In this document: piece after piece, positions 24,107 to 34,013 of the stretch
Numbering within the stretch: position 1 is the stretch's first letter
Layout: the number at the start of each line of letters is the position of its first letter
Made by a program: the position numbers and the translations under genes
The notes under the pieces: generated by a model
Seen by the model: only the letters and a program-made list of their open reading frames with translations
The model's database searches: none
What the model was told of the DNA's origin: nothing
Origin: an uncultured Methanobrevibacter sp.
GTDB taxonomy: Archaea; Methanobacteriota; Methanobacteria; Methanobacteriales; Methanobacteriaceae
DNA length: 36,272 bases
Reading direction: 5' to 3'
Assembly: GCA_902785855.1 (NCBI GenBank)
Contig: CADAAJ010000010.1
Location: forward strand, 1 to 36,272

Positions 24107-24589
24107 TTAATCAGAATCTTTAAGAGATTTTGCATGTAAAACTTTAACAGCAGCTCTTAAATCATTATTACAATCAGTTAAAACATTCATAGCTTCTAAT
24201 TTAGATACATTAAATGTTTCAGCCAAAGCTTCAGCATTTTCATCAGGGTCTGGTTTTTCAACACCCACTAATCTTTCAGATAACTCTTTTTTTAAATCCA
24301 AATAGTCATCATGACTCATACCCATATTATTTAAAGTCATGTCCCTTAACGGACAAGGTTTAGATGGTTTACAACACCATACAAGTGACCCGAAACAGGT
24401 CCCAGTTCCTTCACCTAATCTAGTTTCTTTAGCAAATTGAGTTTTAATATCTATGTATTCTTGTGGAGTTAAATTAACTTCCTGTAATGCATTTAAAATT
24501 GGGCAGGGTTTTACAGGAGGACAACAAAAAGCAAGTCCTCTGATATCTCCACCCCTACAAACATGAGATGGCGCATCTTCCCAAGTCAT
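24107..24589 (-). CDS. Methanogenesis marker 9 protein
   Basis: A 160-residue cysteine-rich protein typical of methanogens. It has two related cysteine blocks, [23 protein letters not shown] and [19 protein letters not shown] (each with C...CC...C), and a C-terminal UBA/NAC-like helical segment ([22 protein letters not shown]). I recognise the first block as the hallmark of methanogenesis marker 9; its biochemical role is not established. The paired cysteine blocks suggest iron-sulfur or other metal binding. It starts the unit with the precorrin-2 dehydrogenase and hemA, which hints at a tetrapyrrole or F430 role. GGAGG precedes the ATG. Confidence 0.85.
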   Translation of the reverse strand: MTWEDAPSHVCRGGDIRGLAFCCPPVKPCPILNALQEVNLTPQEYIDIKTQFAKETRLGEGTGTCFGSLVWCCKPSKPCPLRDMTLNNMGMSHDDYLDLKKELSERLVGVEKPDPDENAEALAETFNVSKLEAMNVLTDCNNDLRAAVKVLHAKSLKDSD

Positions 24590-24740
24590 GATAAACCTCC
24601 AAAATAATTTTAATCACTTATTAATTATATATAAAATAATAATATAATTTATTTAAATTTTAAATATATAATCTTTTTTATAGGAAAAATATTTAATTTA
24701 AATTCCACTAAACTAATAAAAAAAGAAAAAAAGAATTAAA

Positions 24741-25412
24741 ATGAAACTCGATAACATCAAAATTACACGAAAAAACATAAAACATATGTATTTACGTATA
24801 CTTCCACCAGATGGAGAAATTGTTGTTTCAGCACCCATAAATATGTCTCAAAATGAAATTGAAGAATTTATAATTTCCAAAAAAGATTGGATTTATAAAA
24901 AACAGAAATATATTAAAGAACACAATATAACTGCTCCATTAAAATATAAAACCGGTGAAACACATTATTTGTGGGGAAAATCATATACACTACAGTTAAT
25001 TACTGATAAAAAAACCAAAACAGTGCTAATTGACAAGAATATAATGTATCTTTCATGTGGAAAAAATTCAACAATAGAAAAACGGGAAAAAATACTTAAT
25101 GAATTTTATCGAAAACAGTTAAAGTCAGTGCTACCTGAAACATTGGATAAATGTATTAAAATTGTTAAAAGAAAACCAAACAATGTAAAAATAAGGAAAA
25201 TGAAAAACTGGGGAAACTGTAAAAAGAATGGTGAGATAACATTAAATCTTAAATTAGCAAAAAAAGATAAAATATGTTTAGAATATGTGATAATTCATGA
25301 ATTATGTCATTTGATTGAATTCAACCATGGTAAAAATTTTAAAAAATTAATGGACGAATTTTGTCCAAATTGGAAAGAAATAAAAAAAAGATTAAATGAA
25401 AAAGAGAATTAA
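24741..25412 (+). CDS. YgjP-like (DUF45) zinc metalloprotease family protein
   Basis: A 223-residue protein of the YgjP/SprT-like group. The zinc-binding motif is [21 protein letters not shown], giving HExxH and a third histidine (HGxxF), as in the family. The conserved [20 protein letters not shown] block precedes it. Its N-terminal half is the usual beta-rich YgjP region ([16 protein letters not shown]). Peptidase activity is presumed, not shown. It converges with atwA and the two overlap by four bases. Confidence 0.88.
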   Translation: MKLDNIKITRKNIKHMYLRILPPDGEIVVSAPINMSQNEIEEFIISKKDWIYKKQKYIKEHNITAPLKYKTGETHYLWGKSYTLQLITDKKTKTVLIDKNIMYLSCGKNSTIEKREKILNEFYRKQLKSVLPETLDKCIKIVKRKPNNVKIRKMKNWGNCKKNGEITLNLKLAKKDKICLEYVIIHELCHLIEFNHGKNFKKLMDEFCPNWKEIKKRLNEKEN

Positions 25413-27004
25413 CCTTTAAGCATATCTTCTTTTTCATCAGGAGTCAATTGTTCAACAATTTCTTCAGGAGTGCCTTCATCTAAAAGTTTTCCACCCCTCA
25501 TTAAAGCAGCCCTATCACAAACATCCAATACAAAGTCCATATCGTGAGAAATAATAATAAATGTTTGTTCTAATTCTTTACGAGCTTTTAAAATTGAATC
25601 AGTTACAATAACCCTAGTAATTGGATCCATTGTACCAGTTGGTTCATCCAATACAATAAGTTTAGGTTCTTTAATTAAAACCTGTGCAAGAGCAACCCTA
25701 TGTTTTTCCCCAACACTTAATTGATCAGGATATTTATCCAAAATACTTGCAGCATTAGCTTCAGAAAAACCAACAGTAGTCAATGCATGAATAGCTTTCA
25801 TTTTACCAAATTCAGCAGGTAAATCTAAACTAATTGCATCTGTTAAATTACCTAAAATTGTTCTGTGAGGATATAATGAATATTCCTGGTGTAATAATCC
25901 AATATAAGGCATAATACGTCCACGGTTAAGAGGACCTACTTTTGTCATATCAATCCATTCATCACCAAGTTTGATTTTAATTTCACCACTACTTGGTTCA
26001 GTTAATCCCATTAACATTCTTGTTGTGGTTGTTTTACCAGAACCACTTAAACCAACAAGGCCGAAAATTTCTTCCTTATTAATATCCAAATTTACCCCAT
26101 CAACAGCTTTTACTACTCCTCTTTCAATGGAATAATAATGTTTTTTAACATCCTTTAAAACTACTTCTTTTTCACCGAATTCAGGGATTTCAGTTTTTTC
26201 AGGAATAGGGACAGTTTCCATGAAATGATCAACAACTTCTTCAGGTTTTCCATCTTCTTTAATTTGACCATCTTCAATCCAAATTACTTTATCAGCAAGT
26301 TCAGTCATTACTTCAGGCCAGTGAGATGTAATTAACATAGTAATGCCTTTATCTTTAACTCCCTCTTTTAAAGTATTGTGAAGTTTTACAGCAGTTTGAG
26401 GGTCAAGTGTACCAGTAGGTTCATCTGCTAAAAACATCATAGGATTTTTAGCCAATTGTCTTGCAAGTACTACTCTTTGTTTTTCACCACCACTTAAATC
26501 ACGTGCAATATGAGTAATCCTATGATTCATTTGAACCATTTCCAATAACTCTAAAGCCGCATATAAGTTTTCTTCATATTCTCCGCCTTCAGGCATTGCC
26601 CTCATAACATTTTCTATAACAGTTTCTTCATCATATAATGCGAAGTTACGTTGCAACATGATAGAAATTCTTCTTTTAATACTTGCAAATAATTTTCTTT
26701 CACAATTAAAGAAATCTACTTCTTTAGCTTCTAAAGTTGCTCCACAACTACATTTTTCACCAGCATGAGATGGAGAATCAACAGATAAACAGTCCGGACA
26801 AACAGCTACATTAACAATAATATTACCACTATCAGGTTTATAATCCAATGTACCTCTAAGCATGTTTATTAATACTGATTTTCCACTTCCACTACGTCCC
26901 AATATACCTAAAGTTTCTCCTTCACTAATCTTTAAATTAATATCTTTAAGAACATCAACACCATCAAAATTTTTAGTAATATTCTTAAGAGTTATAAAAT
27001 CCAT
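25409..27004 (-). CDS. atwA: Methyl-coenzyme M reductase system component A2 (tandem ABC ATPase)
   Basis: A 531-residue soluble protein with two ABC ATPase domains and no membrane part, the layout of component A2 that supplies ATP energy for reductive activation of methyl-coenzyme M reductase. The first domain has Walker A GRSGSGKS (36-43), an inserted zinc-binding-like cluster (C69, C72, C85, C87), the signature LSGGEKQRV and Walker [14 protein letters not shown]. The second has [10 protein letters not shown], the signature LSVGEKHRV and [13 protein letters not shown]. The cysteine insert is characteristic of this protein. AGGTGATTTC gives the ribosome binding site. Confidence 0.93.
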   Translation of the reverse strand: MDFITLKNITKNFDGVDVLKDINLKISEGETLGILGRSGSGKSVLINMLRGTLDYKPDSGNIIVNVAVCPDCLSVDSPSHAGEKCSCGATLEAKEVDFFNCERKLFASIKRRISIMLQRNFALYDEETVIENVMRAMPEGGEYEENLYAALELLEMVQMNHRITHIARDLSGGEKQRVVLARQLAKNPMMFLADEPTGTLDPQTAVKLHNTLKEGVKDKGITMLITSHWPEVMTELADKVIWIEDGQIKEDGKPEEVVDHFMETVPIPEKTEIPEFGEKEVVLKDVKKHYYSIERGVVKAVDGVNLDINKEEIFGLVGLSGSGKTTTTRMLMGLTEPSSGEIKIKLGDEWIDMTKVGPLNRGRIMPYIGLLHQEYSLYPHRTILGNLTDAISLDLPAEFGKMKAIHALTTVGFSEANAASILDKYPDQLSVGEKHRVALAQVLIKEPKLIVLDEPTGTMDPITRVIVTDSILKARKELEQTFIIISHDMDFVLDVCDRAALMRGGKLLDEGTPEEIVEQLTPDEKEDMLKG

Positions 27005-27077
27005 GAAATCACCTATTATATTATCCTATATTAAAATTCATTAATAATATTTTCTAATAACAATTGTTTTAAACAAT

Positions 27078-27809
27078 TTAAAAATGAGAAATATTAAAAT
27101 CTAAATTACCTGAAATAACAGACCTTGCTATTGAAAAGCCATCAACACCAGTGCCAATCATTTTTTCAAGATTTGAAGATGAATTTACAGAGTTATTTCC
27201 AATAATATTAATATCAACATCATTACAAACTTTTTCCAAAAGCTCCCAATCAGCATGATTGAAACCTTTTTTCATAGCATCAATATGTAAATAATCAACA
27301 CCACAATCTTCAATCATATGAGCAATTTCTAAAGTATCAATACCATCCACATTTGCCCTTATTTTAACTGAAACTTCACAATTAACATTATCTACAATAT
27401 TTGAAATAAAATCAGATAAATCATCACGTTTCAACATGTTTTGGCCACAACCAATATCTAAAATTTCTTTCTGGCGACAATGACAATTAATTTCAATGAT
27501 ATCTAATTTTTCAATATTATTTAAATCAATGATTGGTTGAGGAGTAATTGATCTGACATTTGCTGAAACTTTTACATTTGGATGAACACTTTTAATTAAC
27601 TCAACTTCATTTTGAATATGTGTAAAAATAACATCAAGAGGAAAATCAAATTCTTTTCGTCCCCGGTTAATAATTTTCCTGCTTGCTTTAATTGTGGATT
27701 CATCTAAACTATACCCACCTAAAGTAGCTACATTAAAACCTAATGGAATAACATTATTTAAAAAAGAGGCGTTTGTTATTCCGGCCATAGGAGCAACTAC
27801 TTTAAACAT
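27078..27809 (-). CDS. TIM-barrel protein, archaeal NifR3/Dus-related family
   Basis: A 243-residue TIM-barrel flavoprotein-like protein related to tRNA-dihydrouridine synthase. It starts FKVVAPMAGITNASFLNNV, as Dus-like enzymes do, and carries the barrel strands SVKIRANVDGIDTLEIAHMI and INIIGNNSVNSSSNLEKMI. The length is well below true Dus proteins (about 320), and the usual RNA-binding helical domain is absent. I recognise it as the archaeal NifR3-related group of unknown function. ATG 27809 is chosen because GAGGAATAAT precedes it. It follows GTP cyclohydrolase III by 8 bases, so it is probably co-transcribed with the F420 genes. Confidence 0.75.
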   Translation of the reverse strand: MFKVVAPMAGITNASFLNNVIPLGFNVATLGGYSLDESTIKASRKIINRGRKEFDFPLDVIFTHIQNEVELIKSVHPNVKVSANVRSITPQPIIDLNNIEKLDIIEINCHCRQKEILDIGCGQNMLKRDDLSDFISNIVDNVNCEVSVKIRANVDGIDTLEIAHMIEDCGVDYLHIDAMKKGFNHADWELLEKVCNDVDINIIGNNSVNSSSNLEKMIGTGVDGFSIARSVISGNLDFNISHF

Positions 27810-27817
27810 ATTATTCC

Positions 27818-28579
27818 TCAATATTCTTTTTCAACAACCCAAGTCCACATTTCATTATTATGATCTCTGATTTCTTCAAGACCTATATCCGCCATATAAG
27901 CAGCATCTTCAGCATTTTTACCTCTTCCAATACCTGCTTTAAGTTGAATTCCTATTTCTTCATCAATTTCAACCATCATATTTTCAATATCTTTTTCAGA
28001 TAAACCATTACATGGAGACATGAAGTTATCTCCACCTATAAAGAATAATAATGCTCCTTTTTTAATTAATTTAGTCATTAAGTAATGTTGAGCTTTATTA
28101 ACCATAAAACTAGTATCAAAAGCAGATTCAATATCAGTTAAAGTTTCTGTAACACTGTTAATGTCAATATGAGCTGCCTGAACAAAACTATCCTCAGGAC
28201 TAACCAAACTATCAATAGCTAATATTTCTTTTCTTTCACTGGATTGAGCTCCACCTGCTTTTTGAAGAGCAATAGTTGCTAATTTTTGAGCTTCATGTGG
28301 AGTTTCAGCAGCACCAACACCCATACTAATTGTAATTGGATATCTGTTTCTAATTGACCTTTGAATTCTTAAATGGTCTTCTTCATCCAATCCATTTGAA
28401 ATTGCAAGTAAATTATCAAATCTAGTAAAGAAAACTAAACCTTTTTTATTTCCAAATTGATTATTTAAATCAGCAAATAAATTTGCCTGAAGCATTTGTA
28501 AATCAGATTCTGTTCTTGGTCTTGGAGTTACAGTCCATGGCCCATAATTGTCAATTTGTATTAATGTCATTTGTATCAT
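27818..28579 (-). CDS. arfA: GTP cyclohydrolase III (GTP cyclohydrolase IIa, arfA)
   Basis: A 253-residue archaeal enzyme that converts GTP to the formylaminopyrimidine nucleotide, the first step in archaeal riboflavin and F420 (deazaflavin) synthesis. The two repeat domains resemble nucleotide cyclase/GGDEF folds: the first has [19 protein letters not shown] and the second has [15 protein letters not shown] followed by [21 protein letters not shown]. Those are the family signature regions. It sits between cofD and the TIM-barrel gene with small gaps, consistent with a cofactor operon. Confidence 0.92.
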   Translation of the reverse strand: MIQMTLIQIDNYGPWTVTPRPRTESDLQMLQANLFADLNNQFGNKKGLVFFTRFDNLLAISNGLDEEDHLRIQRSIRNRYPITISMGVGAAETPHEAQKLATIALQKAGGAQSSERKEILAIDSLVSPEDSFVQAAHIDINSVTETLTDIESAFDTSFMVNKAQHYLMTKLIKKGALLFFIGGDNFMSPCNGLSEKDIENMMVEIDEEIGIQLKAGIGRGKNAEDAAYMADIGLEEIRDHNNEMWTWVVEKEY

Positions 28580-28600
28580 TGAATAATCGCCTCTTAAACA

Positions 28601-29506
28601 TTAAGGAATACTATCTATAATTATTTTTGCTAAATTTTTTTTAGCATCTAAATTATTCATTATAGTATTTGTAATTGTTACCTTATTAACTATTTGATTT
28701 AACCTTGATTCTAAATTTGAATCCTGAGTATCAATCACAATATTATCTAAAAAATTTTTATATAATGATGCAACACCAACTGAAGAAACCTCAATATCTA
28801 AAGCATTCATAAATTTACTAGCCGGCCCTGAAACAGAATCAGAACCAATAATAGGAGATACTGCAATAACATAAGTATCTTTTAAAGCATCACGAACACC
28901 CTCAAGAGATAAAATAGGTAAAATTGAAGTAATCGGATTAGAAGGTCCTAAAATTACAGCTTCTGAATTTTTTATAGATTCAACAACACCATCAGAAGGA
29001 CTAACATTTGAAAATTTAATATCCAACACTTCAGGTTCAGACTGATGTTTAATTAAAAAATCATGGAATTCAAGCTCACCAATATCAGTAATAATTTTAA
29101 TATCAGACTGTTGTTCACTCATTGGAATAATAGAAGAAGATATTCCCATTTTTTCTGCCTGAATTTCACAGGCTTTTTTAAGACCAAACTTTTCCATTAG
29201 CTGAGTTTTCTGAATCTTAGTAGCTCTATCAATATCACCAATTCTTAATAACTCATCAAAACCTAATTCTTTAAGCCTCTCATGAGTTGTAAATGTATCA
29301 TTTTTAACACCATACCAAAATTCATCGTTTATAATATCAGCCATAGTGTATAATACAGTATCAATATCTGCAGACACATAAACTCCTGAAAAATAATCAT
29401 TTTCTAAAGTATTAACGATAATATTTAATTCAGCCGGGCCAATAATTTCTTTTAACCCCTGAAGTAATTTTGGAGTTCCAGTTCCTCCGGATAAAACAGT
29501 AATCAT
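28601..29506 (-). CDS. cofD: 2-phospho-L-lactate transferase
   Basis: A 301-residue CofD homologue. It joins the 2-phospholactate-type group to the deazaflavin Fo to give F420-0. The N-terminal substrate/nucleotide motif is VLSGGTGTPKLLQGL, followed by VNTLENDYFSGVYVSADIDTVLY and the conserved AVILGPSNPITSILPIL region. ATG 29506 is supported by AGTGAG upstream; an in-frame GTG at 29515 would sit inside it. It is 9 bases downstream of cofE in the same operon. Confidence 0.95.
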   Translation of the reverse strand: MITVLSGGTGTPKLLQGLKEIIGPAELNIIVNTLENDYFSGVYVSADIDTVLYTMADIINDEFWYGVKNDTFTTHERLKELGFDELLRIGDIDRATKIQKTQLMEKFGLKKACEIQAEKMGISSSIIPMSEQQSDIKIITDIGELEFHDFLIKHQSEPEVLDIKFSNVSPSDGVVESIKNSEAVILGPSNPITSILPILSLEGVRDALKDTYVIAVSPIIGSDSVSGPASKFMNALDIEVSSVGVASLYKNFLDNIVIDTQDSNLESRLNQIVNKVTITNTIMNNLDAKKNLAKIIIDSIP

Positions 29507-29515
29507 AAAAAACAC

Positions 29516-30280
29516 TCACTTTCTAAATACATCATCTTTTTTAGACATAAGAACAGATTTAATATTGGAATTAACATCTCTTAACTTATCAAAATTATCA
29601 AAACCACTAATAATAACAACAGGAATTCCTTCATCAGCCTGACCCATTACAAGAGAAGCTGCTGCGGATAATTCATCACATGTAGCAATAGTAGTAGTTT
29701 CTAATTCACGCCCATATAAATCTTTTTCGCCTACACGTTCCCAAAGTGGAGAAATACCTGAACATCCAATTGCAACACCAATAGCGCCAAATCTAAATGC
29801 CCTACCTTGAGTATCAGTAATAATAACTGCAATATCCTGACCAAATTCTTCTTCTAAAGATTGGCGAATTTCCAAAGCAGAATTATCAGAATTTTCAGGC
29901 ATAGGAGTAGCAAGACCTTCATTTGCATTAGACTCATCAATACCGGCATTTGCACAAACAAAACCGTGAATAGTTTCTGTTATAATAAAATTAGGTCCAA
30001 CTTCAACAATTTCATTTGATTGTTGGATAATTGCTTCAACTAACTTAGGATCTTTTTTAGATTGTTTTGCAAGTTCAATAGCTTGTTTAGATGGAGTTAA
30101 ATCATCTAATTTAATAAAATTATCTTCAGCTTTTGAAATTAAAGTTTCAGCAATTAAAATAATGTCACCATGCTTAATATCATATCCCTGTTTAATAATT
30201 GCATCTTTTATAACATCTGAAACATTACTATTACCATCAATAATTGGAATATTCTCTAAAGCAATTAATTCTATTGTCAT
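29516..30280 (-). CDS. cofE: Coenzyme F420-0:L-glutamate ligase
   Basis: A 254-residue CofE homologue that adds gamma-linked glutamates to F420-0 using GTP. Family motifs include DVIKDAIIKQGYDIKHGDIILIAETLISKAED, VIITDTQGRAFRFGAIGVAIG and DELSAAASLVMGQADEGIPVVII. The true start is ATG 30280 (MTIELIALENIP); an upstream open extension to 30508 is only the shadow of the preceding purO gene. No strong ribosome binding site precedes it. It lies 22 bases after purO and 9 bases before cofD. Confidence 0.95.
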   Translation of the reverse strand: MTIELIALENIPIIDGNSNVSDVIKDAIIKQGYDIKHGDIILIAETLISKAEDNFIKLDDLTPSKQAIELAKQSKKDPKLVEAIIQQSNEIVEVGPNFIITETIHGFVCANAGIDESNANEGLATPMPENSDNSALEIRQSLEEEFGQDIAVIITDTQGRAFRFGAIGVAIGCSGISPLWERVGEKDLYGRELETTTIATCDELSAAASLVMGQADEGIPVVIISGFDNFDKLRDVNSNIKSVLMSKKDDVFRK

Positions 30281-30302
30281 AATATCATAAAAAAAAATAA
30301 AA

Positions 30303-30929
30303 TTATGGATTATAGACATCAATTGTCCATTCTCCATCAAAAACAGCAGCACATGATGTAACTGGTTTTTTATAATTTGCAAAGACTCCTTCATCAAAAA
30401 TGAATTTTGCAGCATCACTAGCATTTTTAGCTTCAAAATCAACTTCATCATGCACTTGACTACCATAAGTTGAAATAAATACCGCACTACCATATGGAAC
30501 TTCTTCAACTAATAATTTTTTATCATTAGCAATACCAACATAGCATCCATAATCGTCTTTTTTATTAGTAGATGAAACAACAGCAGCAATTCTAGGAGTA
30601 TGATAATCATCTTTTTCATAATCCATAGTAAGTAAAGAATATGCAATTGCATCTTTTATATTCATTCCTAAAGCAATTTTATCTGCTATAACATCTGTAT
30701 GAGAACCATTTGACACAATTGCCATATCTCTTACAATACGAATGCAGTTGTATGTAATATATGTATTCTCATAAATATCTTTTTCAAAACCTTCTTTTGG
30801 CACAATAGCAGCCCTGTTTTCAAATTTTAAACATTGCCTATTTGGAAATGATCTACTTGAAACTCTATATGCTACAAAAGGTTTACCATCACAATTCATC
30901 CCAGTTGATAAAATTCTTCCAGTATACAT
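30303..30929 (-). CDS. purO: IMP cyclohydrolase (archaeal PurO)
   Basis: A 208-residue archaeal IMP cyclohydrolase, which closes formylaminoimidazole carboxamide ribotide to IMP in the last purine step and replaces the PurH domain of bacteria. It starts [32 protein letters not shown], a PurO hallmark, and includes [21 protein letters not shown] 30929 has GAGGGGAAAATA upstream; the longer frame to 30986 overlaps exbD and has no site. GTP made from IMP feeds the downstream F420 and flavin genes, which may explain the gene order. Confidence 0.95.
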   Translation of the reverse strand: MYTGRILSTGMNCDGKPFVAYRVSSRSFPNRQCLKFENRAAIVPKEGFEKDIYENTYITYNCIRIVRDMAIVSNGSHTDVIADKIALGMNIKDAIAYSLLTMDYEKDDYHTPRIAAVVSSTNKKDDYGCYVGIANDKKLLVEEVPYGSAVFISTYGSQVHDEVDFEAKNASDAAKFIFDEGVFANYKKPVTSCAAVFDGEWTIDVYNP

Positions 30930-30945
30930 TATTTTCCCCTCAAAA

Positions 30946-31359
30946 TTAAATTTCAGGACGGCGAACCGCATCATTAACAGACACATCAGGAGGTGTGTTA
31001 ATAATTATTTCACCAGGTTTAATAGAAACTTGACCATTATCAATAACTTTTGCATGCACTCCCACGGCACCACCCGATATTGCATCAGATCTGTCTTGAC
31101 CATTAACAGTGACTTTATGCAAATTAGCCACAGGTACAATATAATATTCTTCAGTTCCAGAAACATCAGTTACATTTGGTTTACCGCCAGTGTCTTTAAC
31201 ATCACTAGTAGTGTCAGCTTGAACATCAGTAGCTGAAAAATTACTAGTTACAACTAAAAAAATCATGATTGTGAATAAAATATCAATAAAAGGAACTAAA
31301 TTGATACTTGGTTTTTGATCTAAAAATTTTTTCTTATGTTTTTTTACATCAATTGCCAT
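30946..31359 (-). CDS. ExbD/TolR-family proton-channel protein
   Basis: A 137-residue protein with one N-terminal membrane helix, [20 protein letters not shown], carrying the essential aspartate of ExbD/TolR/MotB-like proteins (PFID). The outer domain after it is small and polar, ending with [17 protein letters not shown]. Its first residues are basic ([11 protein letters not shown]), as expected inside the cell. It follows the ExbB-like gene by 9 bases with its own AAGGTGATTTG site. In bacteria ExbBD uses proton flow to move outer-membrane partners, which archaea lack, so the job here is unknown. Confidence 0.88.
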   Translation of the reverse strand: MAIDVKKHKKKFLDQKPSINLVPFIDILFTIMIFLVVTSNFSATDVQADTTSDVKDTGGKPNVTDVSGTEEYYIVPVANLHKVTVNGQDRSDAISGGAVGVHAKVIDNGQVSIKPGEIIINTPPDVSVNDAVRRPEI

Positions 31360-31368
31360 CAAATCACC

Positions 31369-32208
31369 TTATTGTTTTAGTTTACTTTCAATAATTTCAG
31401 CATTAACATTACATTTTTCTAAAATAATATTTGAAATACTTTTATCAAGCATACTTGGTTTAAAAGAAACTTTAATATTAGCATAAGGGTCAGAAATCAA
31501 TCTTGTATTAACAACACCTTCAGCCTCCTGTAACGCTTCAAGTGCACATTCAATATTAGAATCAACTCTGACTTTAACTACAGCATATCCCCAATTAGTC
31601 ATTTTTGTAGCAAGCTCGATTTTATCCATTTCAGATTCAATAAGTCCCTGAATATAAGTATATAACGGTAATAAAACAATAGCAACTAAAAGTCCCATAA
31701 TTGTAGTAGTTAAAGCAACATAAATACCTTCTGCCATAGCTGCGGAATCAGGATTAACACCTAAAGATTTAAAAGTCATCCAAATACCAATAACAGTACC
31801 GATTAAACCTAAAAAAGGAGCAAGTTCAGTGATTGTTTTAATTGTATCAAGTCCTTTTGTCATTTTTGCAACTTCCACAATGAAAATCTGCTCCATACTT
31901 TCTTCAACTTCTGTTTTGTTTTTATAACCTATTTTTAAAGTTTCAGAAATAATTCTAGAAATAGGATTTTTAAAACTATTAATTTGTTTTAAAGCTTCAA
32001 CAGCACCTCCTCTTTCCATAGAAGCTGTAACAACACCAAAAATTTCAGTGGTATCCACCTTACTAATTTTCCTAAGATATGCTATCTTTCTAAAAGAAAT
32101 AATGAGTCCATAAATACCTATAAAAAGAATTATATAGGTAATAATTCCCCCTTGAGAAAATATGTCCACTATTCCATTAAGAATAGATGTTATACTATCA
32201 ATAAACAT
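31369..32208 (-). CDS. ExbB/TolQ/MotA-family proton-channel protein
   Basis: A 279-residue inner-membrane protein with three main helices. The last two carry the family's conserved pore sequences: TELAPFLGLIGTVIGIWMTF and YVALTTTIMGLLVAIVLLP. A large cytosolic loop between helices 1 and 2 (YLRKISKVDTTEIFGVV and on) is typical of ExbB. The C-terminus extends about 75 residues beyond the last helix (VKVRVDSNIECALEALQEAEG), longer than in many ExbB proteins. ATG 32208 is preferred to 32214 because AGAGG needs that spacing. It forms an operon with the ExbD-like gene. Confidence 0.9.
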   Translation of the reverse strand: MFIDSITSILNGIVDIFSQGGIITYIILFIGIYGLIISFRKIAYLRKISKVDTTEIFGVVTASMERGGAVEALKQINSFKNPISRIISETLKIGYKNKTEVEESMEQIFIVEVAKMTKGLDTIKTITELAPFLGLIGTVIGIWMTFKSLGVNPDSAAMAEGIYVALTTTIMGLLVAIVLLPLYTYIQGLIESEMDKIELATKMTNWGYAVVKVRVDSNIECALEALQEAEGVVNTRLISDPYANIKVSFKPSMLDKSISNIILEKCNVNAEIIESKLKQ

Positions 32209-32281
32209 TTTCATCCTCTAAAAAATTATTAATTTACATAATTATTATATCAATTCAAATACTTAAAAGTAAGTACAAAAA

Positions 32282-32896
32282 TCATTTCATCTTTGCCACA
32301 GTATTCCAAGACCTTCTTACAAAATCAGGCATTTCATCATAAGTATAATTTGTTAAAAATTTTTTTGTTTTTGGATCTGAAGGATATCCAGAACCAATAC
32401 CGCCAGATTTAATATACTGTTTATTAATTTCTTCAATTTGTGCATCTCTTTCAGCTTTTGCAATAATAGAAGCTGCACTTACTTCTATATATTTATCATC
32501 AGCCTTATGTTCAGCAATAATATTATACCCAGTATCTTTACATAAATTTTCTTGAAAACGTTCGGCTTTAACATCAACAGCATCGACATAAGCTTTTTCA
32601 GGTTTTAATCTCAATATTATTTCTTCCATAGCATTTTTTTCTATTTCATTAAGATTAATACCGTCTGCACGCATTTCATCTATTTCCCGGGCAGAAATTA
32701 CAACAATATCATATTCAAACATTTTTTTTAATTTGCGGGAAAGAATTACACGTCTGTTTGGAGTTAATCTTTTAGAATCTTTAACACCCATTCTTTCAAG
32801 AACTTTTTCCATTTTTTCAGGAACAATAACGCCCGCAATAACCATAGGGCCTAAAACAGATCCCCTACCAGCCTCATCAATGCCTAAAATATCCAT
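32282..32896 (-). CDS. rnhB: Ribonuclease HII
   Basis: A 204-residue RNase HII that removes ribonucleotides and RNA primers from DNA duplexes. The active-site residues appear in order: DILGIDEAGRGSVLGPMVIAG (first Asp-Glu), YVDAVDVKAERF (Asp), and SAASIIAKAERDAQI. The archaeal signature GSGYPSDPKTKKFL is present. ATG 32896 is chosen; no ribosome binding site is apparent, so it may depend on translation from mreB 41 bases upstream. Confidence 0.95.
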   Translation of the reverse strand: MDILGIDEAGRGSVLGPMVIAGVIVPEKMEKVLERMGVKDSKRLTPNRRVILSRKLKKMFEYDIVVISAREIDEMRADGINLNEIEKNAMEEIILRLKPEKAYVDAVDVKAERFQENLCKDTGYNIIAEHKADDKYIEVSAASIIAKAERDAQIEEINKQYIKSGGIGSGYPSDPKTKKFLTNYTYDEMPDFVRRSWNTVAKMK

Positions 32897-32937
32897 AAAA
32901 ATCAAAAATAAAAAAAAGAAGTGAAATAAAATATAAT

Positions 32938-34011
32938 TTATTTCATAGCTCTAAGACGAACTTCAGGTTCTAAAGCAAGAGGTTCAGCTGCAACAATAGC
33001 AGTTCCTTTTGCTACAACAGTCATAGGATCTTCAGAAATTTCAATTGGAACACCAATTTCATCGAAAATTCTTTCTTTCAATCCACGAAGTCTTGAACTT
33101 CCACCAACTGAAACAGAATTATTATATATTCCCATCATTAATTCTGGAGATAATCTTTCAAGAACCACATTTAAACCATCAACAATTTGTTGAATATAAG
33201 GCTCTACTGCATCAGCAACTAACATTGAATCAATAACTACTTTTTTAGGCCTATTAGTTTCTAAAGATTTACCAATAATTTCAACACTTAAGTTTTCAAG
33301 CTGTTCTGAACAATGAACCATACCTACTTCCATTTTAGCTGATTCTGCATCATGAATACCAATAGCTACATCATATTTTTCTGCAACAATCTCAACTATT
33401 TTATTATCAATGTCATCTCCACCACATCTAACAGTTTCAATATCATTAATACCACCAAGAGAAATTATAACAATATCAGTTGAACCAGCACCAATATCTA
33501 CTACCATAGTTCCATTAGGTTCTGCAATAGGTAAACCAGCACCAATAGCAGCAGCCAATCCTTCACTAATAACTAAAATATTTTGTGCACCTGCTTTTCT
33601 ACCTATTTCTTCAGCAGCATTCTTTTCAACTTCAGATGCATCACCAGGAATACCAATGACAATCCTACCAACACTTTCACCCTCATTAATACCTATTTGC
33701 ATTGCTTTAATGAGTAATGCCTGTGCTTGTACAACATTTTCAATAACTCCTTTTTTCAAAGGTCTAACTGCAAGAATATCTTCAGGAGTTCTTCCTAACA
33801 TTTTTTTAGCTTCTTCTCCAACTGCCAAAACTTCTGACGGGTCATCTTTTTTAACAGCAACTACAGATGGTATTTGATATAAATCAAATTTATCTCCAGA
33901 AGGTTTTGCAATTACAGTATTAAGAGTTCCTAAATCAATTCCTAAACTATTACTGATAACTTTAACGTCATCAACTTGTGGTTCTTCCTCATCTTTTCCA
34001 AAAATATTCAT
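32938..34011 (-). CDS. mreB: MreB/Mbl-like actin homologue
   Basis: A 357-residue actin-fold ATPase of the MreB type found in pseudomurein-walled methanogens. The nucleotide-binding loops are visible: GIDLGTLNTVIA (phosphate 1), VVDIGAGSTDIVII (phosphate 2) and SVGGSSRLRGL (adenosine). MreB-like SEGLAAAIGAGLPI precedes phosphate 2. The N-terminus (MNIFGKDEEEPQVDD) lacks a clear amphipathic membrane helix. In bacteria MreB organises wall synthesis; a similar role with pseudomurein is a reasonable inference. It begins two bases after an unknown gene, so the two are tightly coupled. Confidence 0.9.
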   Translation of the reverse strand: MNIFGKDEEEPQVDDVKVISNSLGIDLGTLNTVIAKPSGDKFDLYQIPSVVAVKKDDPSEVLAVGEEAKKMLGRTPEDILAVRPLKKGVIENVVQAQALLIKAMQIGINEGESVGRIVIGIPGDASEVEKNAAEEIGRKAGAQNILVISEGLAAAIGAGLPIAEPNGTMVVDIGAGSTDIVIISLGGINDIETVRCGGDDIDNKIVEIVAEKYDVAIGIHDAESAKMEVGMVHCSEQLENLSVEIIGKSLETNRPKKVVIDSMLVADAVEPYIQQIVDGLNVVLERLSPELMMGIYNNSVSVGGSSRLRGLKERIFDEIGVPIEISEDPMTVVAKGTAIVAAEPLALEPEVRLRAMK

Positions 34012-34013
34012 GA

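Noticed and set aside
30281-30508. N-terminal extension of the cofE frame
   Set aside because: It overlaps purO, is rich in Met/Leu/Lys without domain character, and CofE similarity starts exactly at MTIELIALENIP (ATG 30280).
33410-33877. 155-residue frame opposite mreB
   Set aside because: It is a Ser/Pro/Ile-rich shadow of the mreB coding strand with no ribosome binding site.
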